Notes under the pieces: generated by a model
The model's database searches: none
What the model was told of the DNA's origin: nothing
The model's input: only the letters and a program-made list of their open reading frames with translations
NCBI RefSeq assembly: GCF_000018545.1
Contig: NC_012586.1
Location: forward strand, 1-64,000
DNA from: Sinorhizobium fredii NGR234
GTDB lineage: Bacteria > Pseudomonadota > Alphaproteobacteria > Rhizobiales > Rhizobiaceae
Direction of reading: 5' to 3'
Length of the DNA: 64,000 nucleotides
Shown here: positions 8,355 through 17,621 of the stretch, piece after piece
How positions within the stretch are numbered: the first letter of the stretch is position 1
How the letters are laid out: each line of letters opens with the position of its first letter
Program-made: the position numbers and the translations under genes

Positions 8355-9518
8355 ATGAGATACGAAACACCCGATCCGCTTCATCCAGCGCTGCTTCCGG
8401 GCCTGATCGCCGCGGAGGACGGGCTTGCTCGTCTCGATGAACGCGCCGCCCGCCACGCCGTTGCCGAGGGGTTTCGCGAACGCGGCCAGTTCTTCGACGC
8501 GGCGGCCGCCCTTTGGGTGGCGGGCGAACTCGTCCATGTCGAGGATCTCGTTTTACACGATTCGCACATGGATGCGCGAGCACCTTCTCACGAATTGACG
8601 ATCGCCCACGCCGTTTTGCGAGCCCGGCGCCGCCTCGACCTCGCCGAGCCGGGCTGGGCGCTAAGCCTCTCCGGGCTGAATGCGCTGCGGGGAGAGCAGG
8701 GGGCTGTTCCCGCCAATGGCGGCCGCTCGGAAGCGCCGGATCACCCGCCGGACCGCGAGGAAGCGGGCGAAGCTGCTGTTGATGGCGAGGACAATCCGCT
8801 CGCCAATGAATTCGCCGAACTCGATGCGGCCATGGCGCGTTCGCAGCAGCTCCTGGATTTTCATGCCGGCAGCCTCGCTGAAGCCGCGTCGCCGCTGTCT
8901 GCGGAGAGGATGGCGCCGGAGAGGACGGCGGAGCCGACCGGCCAGCTCGGCCTGCTTTTCGACGAGGATTGGGACGAGGCGGCCCGGCTCGATGCCTGGC
9001 GTGGGGTTCTCGCGGCGGCCGATCAGTTGCCGGCCTGCCTCGGCGCCGCGGTGCTCTTCGATGCCTGGGAAAGGATCGAGCCGCTGCGCCGCCAGCATTG
9101 GCTCGGGTCGCTTCTCGTCGGCGCCTATCTGCGCTGTCGCGGCAAGGTCGCCTCGCATGTACTCGGCTTCAATACGGGGCTGAAGACCATCCGTCACGAG
9201 CGGCGTCGCTCGAAGGACCGGTCGGCGCGCCTCAATGCCTTTCTCGAGGCGATGGCGGTCACCGCCGATCTCGGCCTCAAGGAGCTCGACCGGCTGTCGC
9301 TTTCAAGGACGCAGATGGAGATGCGGATCAAGGACCGCCGCTCCAACAGCAATCTTCCGGGGCTGATCGATCTCGTCCTGTCGCGGCCGATCGTCTCGAC
9401 GGCGATGATCGCCCGGCATCTCGGCGTTACCCCGCGCGGTGCTCTCAATCTGGTGCGCGAGCTGGGCGTGCGCGAAATCACCGGCAGGGGACGCTATCGC
9501 GGCTGGGGGGTGATCTGA
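8355..9518 (+). CDS. RHE_PE00001-family protein (DUF1612 plus C-terminal HTH)
   Basis: 387 aa, matching from memory a family named after the first gene of Rhizobium etli plasmid p42e, often encoded beside repABC modules. The N-terminal part (LARLDERAARHAVAEGFRER, then LWVAGELVHVEDLVLHD) is the DUF1612-like region. The C-terminus (SRPIVSTAMIARHLGVTPRGALNLVRELGVREITGRGRYRG) is a clear helix-turn-helix with wing. The function is unknown; DNA binding is inferred. ATG 8355 is chosen because an in-frame extension to 8157 would run through a parS-like site with no family sequence. Two parS-like palindromes precede it. Confidence 0.8.
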   Translation: MRYETPDPLHPALLPGLIAAEDGLARLDERAARHAVAEGFRERGQFFDAAAALWVAGELVHVEDLVLHDSHMDARAPSHELTIAHAVLRARRRLDLAEPGWALSLSGLNALRGEQGAVPANGGRSEAPDHPPDREEAGEAAVDGEDNPLANEFAELDAAMARSQQLLDFHAGSLAEAASPLSAERMAPERTAEPTGQLGLLFDEDWDEAARLDAWRGVLAAADQLPACLGAAVLFDAWERIEPLRRQHWLGSLLVGAYLRCRGKVASHVLGFNTGLKTIRHERRRSKDRSARLNAFLEAMAVTADLGLKELDRLSLSRTQMEMRIKDRRSNSNLPGLIDLVLSRPIVSTAMIARHLGVTPRGALNLVRELGVREITGRGRYRGWGVI

Positions 9519-9547
9519 CGACGCGCGTTATGGACGGTGCCGGTCGG

Positions 9548-10048
9548 CTACTTCCGCTGCAGATTGATCTCGCTGGTCACGACGCGGTTGCCCGAGCGCG
9601 GGTCGACGTCGACGGTCATCAGCTTCATGCCGTTCTCGCCCACCTTCTGCAGGGTCAGGTTGGCGCGGCGGTCGCCGTTGACCTCCCGCGCCCAGTGGAT
9701 GGTGAGATTGATGGCGCTGCCGCGCCGCTTGCCGGTGAGCGTCGACTTGCGGCCGCTCGGCCCGACATAGGTGCCGCTATAGTTGACACCTGTAAACTGA
9801 AGGTCGGCGCCGATCGAGCGCGATACGACGATGAGGCCGCGGCACGTGCCTCGCATCGACAGGGCGGCGTCGGTCGCTTGCGAATCGAAGTTGCAGGAGA
9901 CGTTGATCGGCGTCCTGTCGACGCGAACCCTGACCATGCCGCCCCCGGTCCATTGCCCCTCCAGAGATCCGAGAAAGGCCGATTCATCGGCCTGAGCCGT
10001 GCCCGCAAAAAGGAGCAGCATGGCTGCGACGAGAAGATGCCTGGTCAT
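9548..10048 (-). CDS. exported protein of unknown function
   Basis: 166 aa with a clear signal peptide (MTRHLLVAAMLLLFAGTAQA, probable cleavage after AQA). The mature part is beta-rich: SLEGQWTGGGMVRVR, then SCNF, GTCRG, GTYVGPSGRKSTLTGKRRGSAINLTIHW. It resembles a conserved periplasmic family of rhizobia whose role I do not know. Two cysteines (in SCNF and GTCRG) could form a disulfide. It converges on the RHE_PE00001-family gene. A degenerate parS-like sequence lies inside it (9782-9797). Confidence 0.75.
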   Translation of the reverse strand: MTRHLLVAAMLLLFAGTAQADESAFLGSLEGQWTGGGMVRVRVDRTPINVSCNFDSQATDAALSMRGTCRGLIVVSRSIGADLQFTGVNYSGTYVGPSGRKSTLTGKRRGSAINLTIHWAREVNGDRRANLTLQKVGENGMKLMTVDVDPRSGNRVVTSEINLQRK

Positions 10049-10206
10049 CGGTGAGTGCCTCCCCCAATCGTCCGAGGCTGGACGCGTTTCCCATCCGGTC
10101 CAACGCGCCGCCTCGATGGAAGTTCCCGGGCCGATCTTATCATCGAGCGCCGGCATGAAGGACACCGACTTAGGGTGGTGGTCGAGGGCCGATCCGCGTC
10201 CCAAAA

Positions 10207-10350
10207 CCGCCGCACACTTTTGGGCGACAGGCATTAGATCACGATGATTTTAGGTCGGATCGATCTAAAATCATGAACGTGATCGATTCTAATAGGTTAG
10301 AGGGGGATGCGGGCGGAAAACCGCACACACTTTTCCTCATCCCGCTCTAG
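10207..10350. repeat. Sinorhizobium-style mosaic intergenic repeat
   Basis: Two nested inverted repeats. ATGATTTTAG (10244-10253) pairs with CTAAAATCAT (10265-10274), flanked by GATCAC/GTGATC. Downstream, GAGGGGGATG pairs imperfectly with CATCCCGCTC. The word CCGCACACACTTTTCC matches, from memory, a common intergenic repeat of Sinorhizobium chromosomes and megaplasmids. It may provide transcription termination for the EamA gene on its right. Confidence 0.6.
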
Positions 10351-11210
10351 CTTGCGAATTTCTTCGCCCCCGCCACGCAGGCCACGATCGCCAGCGTGGC
10401 GGCGAGCATCGGCCAGCTCACCGTTTCATCGAGCAAGGTCGCCGCCAAAGCGAGCCCGAAGAAAGGCTGCAGCAACTGCAGTTGGCCGACGGCGACGATG
10501 CCGCCCTGGGCGAGGCCGCGATACCAGAAGATGAAGCCGATCAGCATGCTGAAGACGGAGACATAGCCGAGGCCGAACCAGGAGGCGGGGCGCAAGGCAT
10601 CGAAGCTCACCGGCATGGTGGCAAGCGCCAAGCCCAGCATGACGGGAAGCGACAGCACGAGAGCCCAGGAGATGACCTGCCAGCCGCCGAGCTTGCGCGA
10701 CAGCTTGGCGCCCTCGGCGTAACCGAGACCGCAGGCGAGAATGGCGGCGAGCATCAGGAGGTCGCCGACCGGCGAGGCGGCAAAGCCCTGGCGCAGCGCG
10801 AAGCCGACGACGATGGTGCTGCCGAGCCCGGAGAACAGCCAGAAGGCCGGCTTCGGCCGCTCGCCGCCGCGCAGCACGCCGAAGATCGCCGTTGCCAGTG
10901 GCAGCAGCCCGACGAAGACGATCGAATGGGCGGAGGTGACGTGCCTCAGCGCCAGCGCCGTCAACAGCGGGAAGCCGACCACCACCCCCAGCGAAACGAT
11001 GGCGAGCGGCAGAAGATCGCCACGCTCCGGCCGCTTCTCGCGAAAGACGACGAGCAGGCAAAAGGCCAGCAATCCGGCGATCGTGGCGCGGGCCACCGTC
11101 AGGAAGACCGGATCGAAATCCATCACCGCGATCCGCGTCGCCGGCAGCGAGCCCGAGAAAATCAGCACGCCCGCCATTCCATTCATCCAGCCGCTCGTAA
11201 TCCTGTCCAT
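10347..11210 (-). CDS. EamA/DMT-family transporter
   Basis: Ten-helix drug/metabolite transporter, 287 aa, with the two EamA repeats. The first ends near VFREKRPERGDL and the second starts near LFSGLGSTIVVGFALR. It probably exports an amino acid or related metabolite across the inner membrane. Start 11210 (MDRITSG) is preferred because GGAG lies 7 bases upstream. It faces a MocR-type regulator across 117 bp, so it is the likely target of that regulator. Confidence 0.87.
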   Translation of the reverse strand: MDRITSGWMNGMAGVLIFSGSLPATRIAVMDFDPVFLTVARATIAGLLAFCLLVVFREKRPERGDLLPLAIVSLGVVVGFPLLTALALRHVTSAHSIVFVGLLPLATAIFGVLRGGERPKPAFWLFSGLGSTIVVGFALRQGFAASPVGDLLMLAAILACGLGYAEGAKLSRKLGGWQVISWALVLSLPVMLGLALATMPVSFDALRPASWFGLGYVSVFSMLIGFIFWYRGLAQGGIVAVGQLQLLQPFFGLALAATLLDETVSWPMLAATLAIVACVAGAKKFAS

Positions 11211-11327
11211 GCGATGCTCCATTCTGTCCAATACCGGCATTGCTCTGTATCGGACCGGAGGACTGGCGCTTCCAGATACGGTGAAGTACAGTTGGCTAGA
11301 ACTGTCATGGTTTAAGGGCCGGTACGG

Positions 11328-12725
11328 ATGAGACCTCAGAGCGCAGATGCCGACGGCGAGACGCTGATCGCCAGGGTCATGGCGACGGTCCGGAACCGGA
11401 TATCCGGGCGCACGCTCACGCCCGGTGCGCGGCTGCCGTCGATCCGCGCTTCCGCGACGAGCCTGAAAGTCTCGAAGTCGACCGTGGTGGAGGCCTATGA
11501 GCGGCTTGCGGCGGAGGGACTGATCCGTTCGCGGCCCGGTTCCGGCTTCTTCGTCGCCGCGCCGCTCGCGCCCTTGTCGCTTGCCGAAATCGGTCCGCGC
11601 GTCGAGCGCGAGGTCGATCCCTTGTGGATCTCGCGCCAGGCGCTCGAGGCGGACGGCAACGTGCTGAAGCCCGGCTGCGGCTGGCTGCCCGCATCATGGA
11701 TGCCGGAAGAGGGATTGCGGCGTGCCTTGCGGGCGGTGGCGCGCGGCCGTGCCGCGACGCTCGTCGAATACGGCCCGCCGCTCGGGTTGCTGGCGCTGCG
11801 TCAACTGCTGGCGCGCCGCCTGGCGCAGCACGGCATCGAGGCCTCGCCGGAGCAGGTCATGCTGACGGAATCCGGCACCCAGGCGATCGACCTGCTCTGC
11901 CGATTTCTCGTCGAGCCGGGCGAAGCGGTGCTCGTCGACGATCCGTGCTACTTCAATTTTCACGCGCTGTTGCGGGCCCATCAGGCGAAAATCGTCGGCA
12001 TCCCTTACACGCCGGCCGGGCCCGACATCGACCGCTTTGCCGCGGCGCTTCAGGAGCACCGGCCGCGGCTCTACATCACCAATTCCGCCCTTCACAATCC
12101 GACCGGCGCAACGCTCTCGCCGCTTGTCGCCCATCGCCTCCTGAAGCTCGCCGAACAGTTCGGGCTGACCATCGTCGAGGACGACATCTTCGCCGATTTC
12201 GAGGAGGCGGCCGCGCCGCGGCTCGCCGCCTTCGACGGCCTCGAGCGGGTCGTGCATATCGGCAGCTTCTCGAAATCGCTGTCGGCAGCGGTGCGCTGCG
12301 GCTTCATCGCGGCGCCGCGCGGCTGGATCGAGCCGCTCACCGACCTCAAGATCGCCACGAGCTTCGGCGCTGCCGGATTTTCCGCCGAGCTGGTGCTGAC
12401 GCTGTTGAAGGATGGCAGCTATCGCAAGCACATGGAGACGGTGCGGCAGCGGCTGTCGCGGGCGATGGCCGGGACGATCGCCAGGCTCCGTCAGATCGGC
12501 ATCGAGCCCTGGATCGAGCCGCAGGCGGGCATGTTCGTCTGGTGTCGCCTGCCGGACGGCATCGACGCGGCGCAACTCGCCAGAAGGGCGCTTGCCGAAA
12601 ACATCGTGCTCGCCCCCGGCAACGTCTTCAGCCAGGCGCAGACGGCCGGCAATTTCCTGCGCTTCAACGTGGCACAGTGCGAGGACGAGCGGCTGTTTAG
12701 GGAGCTTGCGGGATTGATGCGGTAG
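11328..12725 (+). CDS. MocR-type GntR/aminotransferase transcriptional regulator
   Basis: 465 aa, the usual MocR length. An N-terminal GntR winged helix (LPSIRASATSLKVSKSTVVEAYERLAAEGLIRSRPGSGFFVA, about residues 38-80) is fused to a fold-type I aminotransferase domain. That domain shows NPTGAT, the EDDIF aspartate and the PLP lysine in GSFSKSLSAAVR. Such regulators sense pyridoxal phosphate or its amino-acid adducts. The divergent EamA exporter gene is the obvious target. Confidence 0.9.
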   Translation: MRPQSADADGETLIARVMATVRNRISGRTLTPGARLPSIRASATSLKVSKSTVVEAYERLAAEGLIRSRPGSGFFVAAPLAPLSLAEIGPRVEREVDPLWISRQALEADGNVLKPGCGWLPASWMPEEGLRRALRAVARGRAATLVEYGPPLGLLALRQLLARRLAQHGIEASPEQVMLTESGTQAIDLLCRFLVEPGEAVLVDDPCYFNFHALLRAHQAKIVGIPYTPAGPDIDRFAAALQEHRPRLYITNSALHNPTGATLSPLVAHRLLKLAEQFGLTIVEDDIFADFEEAAAPRLAAFDGLERVVHIGSFSKSLSAAVRCGFIAAPRGWIEPLTDLKIATSFGAAGFSAELVLTLLKDGSYRKHMETVRQRLSRAMAGTIARLRQIGIEPWIEPQAGMFVWCRLPDGIDAAQLARRALAENIVLAPGNVFSQAQTAGNFLRFNVAQCEDERLFRELAGLMR

Positions 12726-12790
12726 CCGCCGTGCAATGGGCGCGCGGGGGGCTACATTGATGGTTTTGTCATGCGCGCACAGGGTCGAAG

Positions 12791-13690
12791 TCAACGCAGC
12801 AGCTGCTCCCTCGCCACCGTCGTCACCTCGCGCGTGAAATCGGCGAGCCGGTCGGCGGCAAGGCGGTTCATCTGCCAATAGAGCGGAACGTCCAACGGCG
12901 TGTCGGGGATCAGTTCGACCAGCCGTCCGGCGTCGAGATGCTGGCGCGCCAGCTGGGTCGGATTCATGCACCATCCCATGCCTGAAAGGCTGGCATCGAG
13001 GAAACTCTGCGTCGATGGCAGCCAGTGGGTCGGATAGGCGAGGTCTTTTCCGAGCGCCTGCCGTATCCACCGGCTTTGCAGCCTGTCCTTCTGGTTGAAG
13101 GTCAGGGCAGGGGCGTTGGCGATCGACTCCGGGGTGACGCCGTCGGCAAAATGCCGGGCAACGAAATCGGGGCTCGCCGTCGCGTGATAGCGCAGCGCGC
13201 CGAGCGACAGGCGCCGGCATCCCTGGATCGGCTTTTCCAGGCTGGTGACGGCTGCGATCACCCGCCCCCGCCGCAGCCACTCGGCGGTATGGTCCTCGTC
13301 GTCGAGGGCGATATTCAGCAGATAGTCCGAGCCCTTGGCGAAGCGCGATATGGCCGCGACGAACCACGTGCCGAGGCTGTCGGCGCTGGTCGCGACGTGA
13401 AGCGTCACCCTCTGCTTCGGTTCGCCGGGATCGGTGAGGGCCGGCAGGTGCTCGAACAGCTCGCTTTCGAGCATGCCGACAGTCTCCATGTGCCGGCAGA
13501 GCCAGGCTCCCTTTTCCGTCGCGGTACAGGGATTGCCCCTGGCGATGAGCACGGTGCCGAGGCGTTCCTCGAGCTGCTTCACCCGTTGCGAGACGGCCGA
13601 AGGCGTGACGTTCAGCATGGCCGCGGCCTTTTCGAAACTGCCTGTCTGGACGACCGCCGAGACGGCGCGGAGGGCGGAATAGTCGAGCAT
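12791..13690 (-). CDS. argP: LysR-family regulator ArgP (LysG-type)
   Basis: 299 aa LysR protein. The N-terminal helix-turn-helix (AVVQTGSFEKAAAMLNVTPSAVSQRVKQLEERLGTVLIAR) and RLVELIPDTPLDVPLYWQ near the end are typical of ArgP/IciA. In this family basic amino acids act as co-effectors that switch on an exporter gene. The lysE/argO gene starts 102 bp away on the other strand, exactly the argP-argO/lysG-lysE layout, which supports the name. Confidence 0.88.
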   Translation of the reverse strand: MLDYSALRAVSAVVQTGSFEKAAAMLNVTPSAVSQRVKQLEERLGTVLIARGNPCTATEKGAWLCRHMETVGMLESELFEHLPALTDPGEPKQRVTLHVATSADSLGTWFVAAISRFAKGSDYLLNIALDDEDHTAEWLRRGRVIAAVTSLEKPIQGCRRLSLGALRYHATASPDFVARHFADGVTPESIANAPALTFNQKDRLQSRWIRQALGKDLAYPTHWLPSTQSFLDASLSGMGWCMNPTQLARQHLDAGRLVELIPDTPLDVPLYWQMNRLAADRLADFTREVTTVAREQLLR

Positions 13691-13792
13691 GGATTAGTTT
13701 CGCTTAATCAGGATCAGTAGCATTAACTAGCCTGAATCCGCCCGCCGCGATAGCGGAGACGCTCACTTAAGTCAGGGAGCGCCGCGCTAGGC

Positions 13793-14401
13793 ATGAGTTT
13801 TTCGATCTATGTAACGGGTCTCATGATGGGGCTCAGCCTGATCGTCGCGATCGGCGCGCAGAATGCATTCGTCCTGCGCCAGGGCCTGCGCAACGAGCAC
13901 CTGTTCGCCGTCTGCCTGGCGTGCGGCTTGTCCGATACCCTGCTGATCGTGCTGGGCGTCACCAGCTTCCAGCACATCGCCGCGCTGCTGCCCTGGCTCG
14001 ATCCGGTCATGCGCTATGGAGGGGCGGCCTTCCTGATCTGGTATGGGGCAAAGAACCTCTATTCCGCCCTGCGGTCGTCCGGCGCGCTGGCGGCCCCCGA
14101 GGCGAGGCCGTCGAGCTTCCGCCAGACGCTTGCCACCTGCCTGGCGCTGACCTGGCTCAACCCGCATGTCTATCTCGACACGGTGGTGCTGCTCGGGACG
14201 ATCTCGACCCGCTTTCCCGGACAGGAGTTTTCGTTCACCACCGGTGCGGTGACGGCCTCCTTCCTGTTCTTCTTCGGGCTCGGCTACGGCGCGACGTGGC
14301 TGCGGCCGATATTTCTCAAACCGACCGCCTGGCGCGTGCTGGAAACGCTCATTGCCTTTACGATGTGGATGATCGCCTCCAAACTGTTGCGCGGGGCGTG
14401 A
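13793..14401 (+). CDS. LysE/ArgO-type basic amino acid exporter
   Basis: 202 aa, about six transmembrane segments. GLSLIVAIGAQNAFVLRQGLR at the N-terminus is the ArgO/LysE signature, and LTWLNPHVYLDTVVLLG marks the centre. It exports lysine and/or arginine through the inner membrane. Expression probably depends on the divergent ArgP. A second, distantly related exporter follows 56 bp later. Confidence 0.9.
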   Translation: MSFSIYVTGLMMGLSLIVAIGAQNAFVLRQGLRNEHLFAVCLACGLSDTLLIVLGVTSFQHIAALLPWLDPVMRYGGAAFLIWYGAKNLYSALRSSGALAAPEARPSSFRQTLATCLALTWLNPHVYLDTVVLLGTISTRFPGQEFSFTTGAVTASFLFFFGLGYGATWLRPIFLKPTAWRVLETLIAFTMWMIASKLLRGA

Positions 14402-14457
14402 TTCCGACGACGTATCGTTCCGAAGGGACCGCCGCTCACTTCACAAGGATTCAAAGC

Positions 14458-15093
14458 TTGCTCGCCGAACTCAACCATCTTCTGCTTGTCTATACCGCCT
14501 ATGTGATCGCTGCCGGCAGCCCCGGCCCCAGCAACATGCGGATCATGGGCGTTGCGATGAACAATGGAAGGCGAGCCGCCCTTGTGCTTGCCGCCGGCGT
14601 CGTCAGCGGCTCGATCTTCTGGGGCACGATGGCCGCCACCGGCATCTCCGCCATTCTCAGCCGATATGCCGAAGCGCTGATCGTTCTCAAGATCTTCGGC
14701 GGCCTCTATCTCCTTTATCTCGCCTTCAAGGCCGGCCGTGCCGCTCTCGCTTCCGACGCCGAGGCGGCGCGCACGAGCTCGGGCGACGAGACGCTCTCCG
14801 GCGCGGCGCTCTACCGGCGCGGACTGCTGATGCATCTCACCAATCCGAAATCCGTGCTCGCCTGGATCGCCCTGGTAACCCTCGGTCTCGGGCCGGGCTC
14901 GTCTTGGCATACGCTGGCGGCGATCCTCGCAGGCTGCGCGGTGCTGAGCGTGACCATCTTCTGCGGCTACGCGATCATTTTCTCGACCGCGCCGATGGTG
15001 CGCCTCTATCGCCGGACGCGGCGCTGGATTGAGGCCATTCTGGCGGTGTTTTTCGGCGTGGCCGGCCTGCGCCTGCTGCTGTCGCGCGCATGA
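14458..15093 (+). CDS. RhtB/LysE-family amino acid exporter
   Basis: 211 aa from a TTG start at 14458, chosen because AAGGA lies 8 bases upstream and the family sequence begins at LLAELNHLLLVYTAYVIAAGSPGPSNM. The SPGPSN motif and LMHLTNPKSVLAWIALVTLG are typical of RhtB (threonine/homoserine) exporters. About six membrane spans. The in-frame region further upstream overlaps lysE and is not coding here. The DapA-like gene starts 10 bp after it, so the two are probably co-transcribed. Confidence 0.85.
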   Translation: MLAELNHLLLVYTAYVIAAGSPGPSNMRIMGVAMNNGRRAALVLAAGVVSGSIFWGTMAATGISAILSRYAEALIVLKIFGGLYLLYLAFKAGRAALASDAEAARTSSGDETLSGAALYRRGLLMHLTNPKSVLAWIALVTLGLGPGSSWHTLAAILAGCAVLSVTIFCGYAIIFSTAPMVRLYRRTRRWIEAILAVFFGVAGLRLLLSRA

Positions 15094-15103
15094 GGAGAAG
15101 ATC

Positions 15104-15997
15104 GTGACGCTCTTTACCGGACTGGCGGCCTTTCCCATCACCCCCACCGATGCTTCCGGGCATGTCGATACGGCGGCGCTCGCGCGCTTGCTGGAACGAA
15201 TCCGGTTGGCCGGCGCCGATTCCATCGGGCTGCTCGGCAGCACAGGTGGTTACGCCTTCCTGTCGCGGGACGAGCGGCGATGCGCCGTCGAGGCGGCAAT
15301 GGCCTGCGTCGGCGGACGAATACCCGTGATCGTCGGCGTCGGGGCGCTTCGAACCGACGACGCGCAAGCACTGGCGCGCGATGCCAGGGCCGCCGGCGCC
15401 GACGGGCTGCTGCTCGCGCCCATGTCCTACACGCCGCTGCTCGACGAAGAGGTATATCAACACTTCGCGGCGGTCGCCGATGCGGGGGACCTGCCGCTCT
15501 CCATCTACAACAATCCCGGCACCACCAGATTCACGTTCAGCAACGCGCTGATCGGGCGGCTTTCGAAGGTGGCGAAGGTCGCGGCGGTGAAAATGCCACT
15601 GCCGCCGGACGGCGACTTCAAGGGCGAGATGGCCCGGCTCCGCACCGAGACCGCGCCCGGTTTCTCGATCGGCTACAGCGGCGATTGGGGAGCGGCGGCT
15701 GCGCTGCTTTCCGGCTGTGACGCCTGGTACAGCGTGGTTGCCGGCCTCCTCCCCGCCGAAGCCATGGCGCTGACACGCGCCGCCCGGGCCGGCGACCTCT
15801 CCGAGGTCGAACGGCTGGACCGGGCATTTCAGCCCTTGTGGAGCCTGTTCAAGGCGTTCGGCAGCTTCCGGGTGATGTATGCGATCGCCGAAGCGCTTGG
15901 CCTTTGCCGGGCCGAGCCGCCGCGCCCGATCCTGCCTTTGCCCTCGACCGAAATACCGAGAGTCAGAAGCGCGCTCGATCGCGTCTTGTTGAAGTAG
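15104..15997 (+). CDS. DapA-family (dihydrodipicolinate synthase/NAL-like) aldolase
   Basis: 297 aa class I aldolase-fold protein. GTG at 15104 follows AGGAGAAG. FPITPTDASGHVD, GLLGSTGGYAFLS and SIYNNPGTTRF (catalytic tyrosine region) are typical, and the Schiff-base lysine is in AAVKMPLP. The usual GTTGE is replaced by GSTGG, so it is probably a catabolic relative of DapA rather than the biosynthetic enzyme. Location with two amino acid exporters suggests a role with lysine-like or keto-acid substrates. Its 3' end overlaps the convergent MscS gene by 35 bp. Confidence 0.82.
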   Translation: MTLFTGLAAFPITPTDASGHVDTAALARLLERIRLAGADSIGLLGSTGGYAFLSRDERRCAVEAAMACVGGRIPVIVGVGALRTDDAQALARDARAAGADGLLLAPMSYTPLLDEEVYQHFAAVADAGDLPLSIYNNPGTTRFTFSNALIGRLSKVAKVAAVKMPLPPDGDFKGEMARLRTETAPGFSIGYSGDWGAAAALLSGCDAWYSVVAGLLPAEAMALTRAARAGDLSEVERLDRAFQPLWSLFKAFGSFRVMYAIAEALGLCRAEPPRPILPLPSTEIPRVRSALDRVLLK

Positions 15998-17291
15998 CCG
16001 GCTCTTCCGCGCCGGCAAGCTCGGCCGGCGTCTTCATGATGATTTCGCGCGGATCGGGCATCGAGATGCCGGCCGCATCGAACGCGTCCCAAAGCGCCAT
16101 GAACACCTGGCCGCGGATGTTCGTCAGCCCGTTGCTCGGATCGGAGATCCAGAACCGGAGCTTGAAACCGAGCGACGATCCGCCGAAGCCGGTCAGCCAG
16201 CAGACCGGTTCGGCATAGGCACTGGCGACCCGCGGAACGGTCTTGGCGGTTTCGATCGCCAGGCGCGCCACCTCGTGCGGATCGCTGCTGGGGGACGTCT
16301 CGAAGCCCACGTCGATGCGGACATAGTCGCTGGAAAACGACCAGTTCACCACCTGCTTGGAAATGAAGTCCTCGTTGGGGATCAGATACTCCTTACCGTC
16401 CCTGGTGATGACCGAGACGAAGCGGGAGCGGAGGTCCCTGACCGAGCCGAAGGTTTCCCCAAGCGTGATCGTGTCGCCCGGCTTGATCGACTTGTCGAGG
16501 AGGATGATGATCCCGGAAATGAAGTTCGACACGACCTTCTGCAGGCCGAAGCCGATGCCGACGCCGACGGCACCGGAAAAGACGGTGAGCGCCGTCAGAT
16601 CGATGCCGGTGGCCGAGAGCGCAATGGTGCCGGCCAGCATGATGAGACCGATCTTGATCAGCTTGCTGATCAAGACCTTCAGCGACGGCGTCAGGTCGGC
16701 GGATTTCTGGACCCAGTTCGACGACATGTTGCCGAAGAGGACGGCGAGCCAGATCATCGCCGCGGACAAGAGGATCGCCTTCAGCACCAGCAGCATCGAA
16801 AGGCGGACGGCGCCGAGATTGACGGCGAGGCTGTCGAGCGCCGTCAGCACCGGGCGGTCGAGGCCGAGCGCGTAGAGCGCGAAATAGAGCCAGCCGATAA
16901 CCGCGACGACACGCGCCAGCGTCTGGTTGCGGATGATGCGGGTCAACACAGCGATGATGAACCAGGCGGCCACGAGCGTCAGCGCGGTCGCCACCAGCCA
17001 GCGATAGGAAGGCCAGCCGTAGCGCGACAGCACGACATCGGCGATCCATAACCAGACGATCAGGAACAGCCACTTGAGCCGCCGCATGAAGGCGATGATG
17101 ACGCGCAAGAGGTCCGGGTTTCCCTTGATCATCCGCGCACGGGCCTCGAGCGCCGGCTCGAGGCGTTTTGCCAGCAGGCCGCAAACGAAATAGCCGACGA
17201 CGATCAGCGCAGACTGGTAGAGCGTCCATTCGTTGATGAGGAACGTCTGGAGCCACGATGCGGCAGCGTTGAGGGCCTCGACGAAATCCAT
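15963..17291 (-). CDS. MscS-family mechanosensitive channel
   Basis: 442 aa from ATG 17291. Several N-terminal membrane helices precede the MscS core: GAVGVGIGFGLQKVVSNFISGIIILLDKSIKPGD, the pore-lining helix and beta domain, about residues 240-280. The conserved beta region contains LIPNEDFISKQVVNWSFSSD. It should release solutes during osmotic downshock. The in-frame extension to 17360 has no family sequence. Confidence 0.9.
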   Translation of the reverse strand: MDFVEALNAAASWLQTFLINEWTLYQSALIVVGYFVCGLLAKRLEPALEARARMIKGNPDLLRVIIAFMRRLKWLFLIVWLWIADVVLSRYGWPSYRWLVATALTLVAAWFIIAVLTRIIRNQTLARVVAVIGWLYFALYALGLDRPVLTALDSLAVNLGAVRLSMLLVLKAILLSAAMIWLAVLFGNMSSNWVQKSADLTPSLKVLISKLIKIGLIMLAGTIALSATGIDLTALTVFSGAVGVGIGFGLQKVVSNFISGIIILLDKSIKPGDTITLGETFGSVRDLRSRFVSVITRDGKEYLIPNEDFISKQVVNWSFSSDYVRIDVGFETSPSSDPHEVARLAIETAKTVPRVASAYAEPVCWLTGFGGSSLGFKLRFWISDPSNGLTNIRGQVFMALWDAFDAAGISMPDPREIIMKTPAELAGAEEPATSTRRDRARF

Positions 17292-17621
17292 CGGAGTTCT
17301 CTTCGCGATTTGGTTGCTGCCTGTTCCCAGGAAATGGCGCCGATCCGGGACTGGGAGCAAGCAGCGGCCGTCGCGCGCCTGAAAAGGCGCACGGCGCAGT
17401 CATATAACCAACCGGGCAGGGGTTTTGTTCAATGCGGCGACCGATGCAGCGGCGCGGCTTTGGACGCGACGACGTCGATGGCCCCTCGTCGGTTGCCGCA
17501 CCACCTCACATTTTCGGACGCGCTTGCTTGGAGGCGGCCTGCGGATTTATCCTCAGCGTTTCGCGAGCCTGCCCCGGCGCGCAGCCGAGGTGGAAGGCGC
17601 GGCGACAGAGGGAGGTTCATC
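17292..17621. other. 330-bp gap between divergent genes
   Basis: Separates the minus-strand MscS gene from the plus-strand cupin gene. Short open frames are present but none has recognisable sequence or a good ribosome site. Confidence 0.4.

Noticed and set aside
9782..9797. GTTGACACCTGTAAAC, resembling the parS-like palindrome
   Set aside because: The central GC is CC, the arms are not symmetrical, and it lies inside a coding sequence; treated as chance or a dead site.
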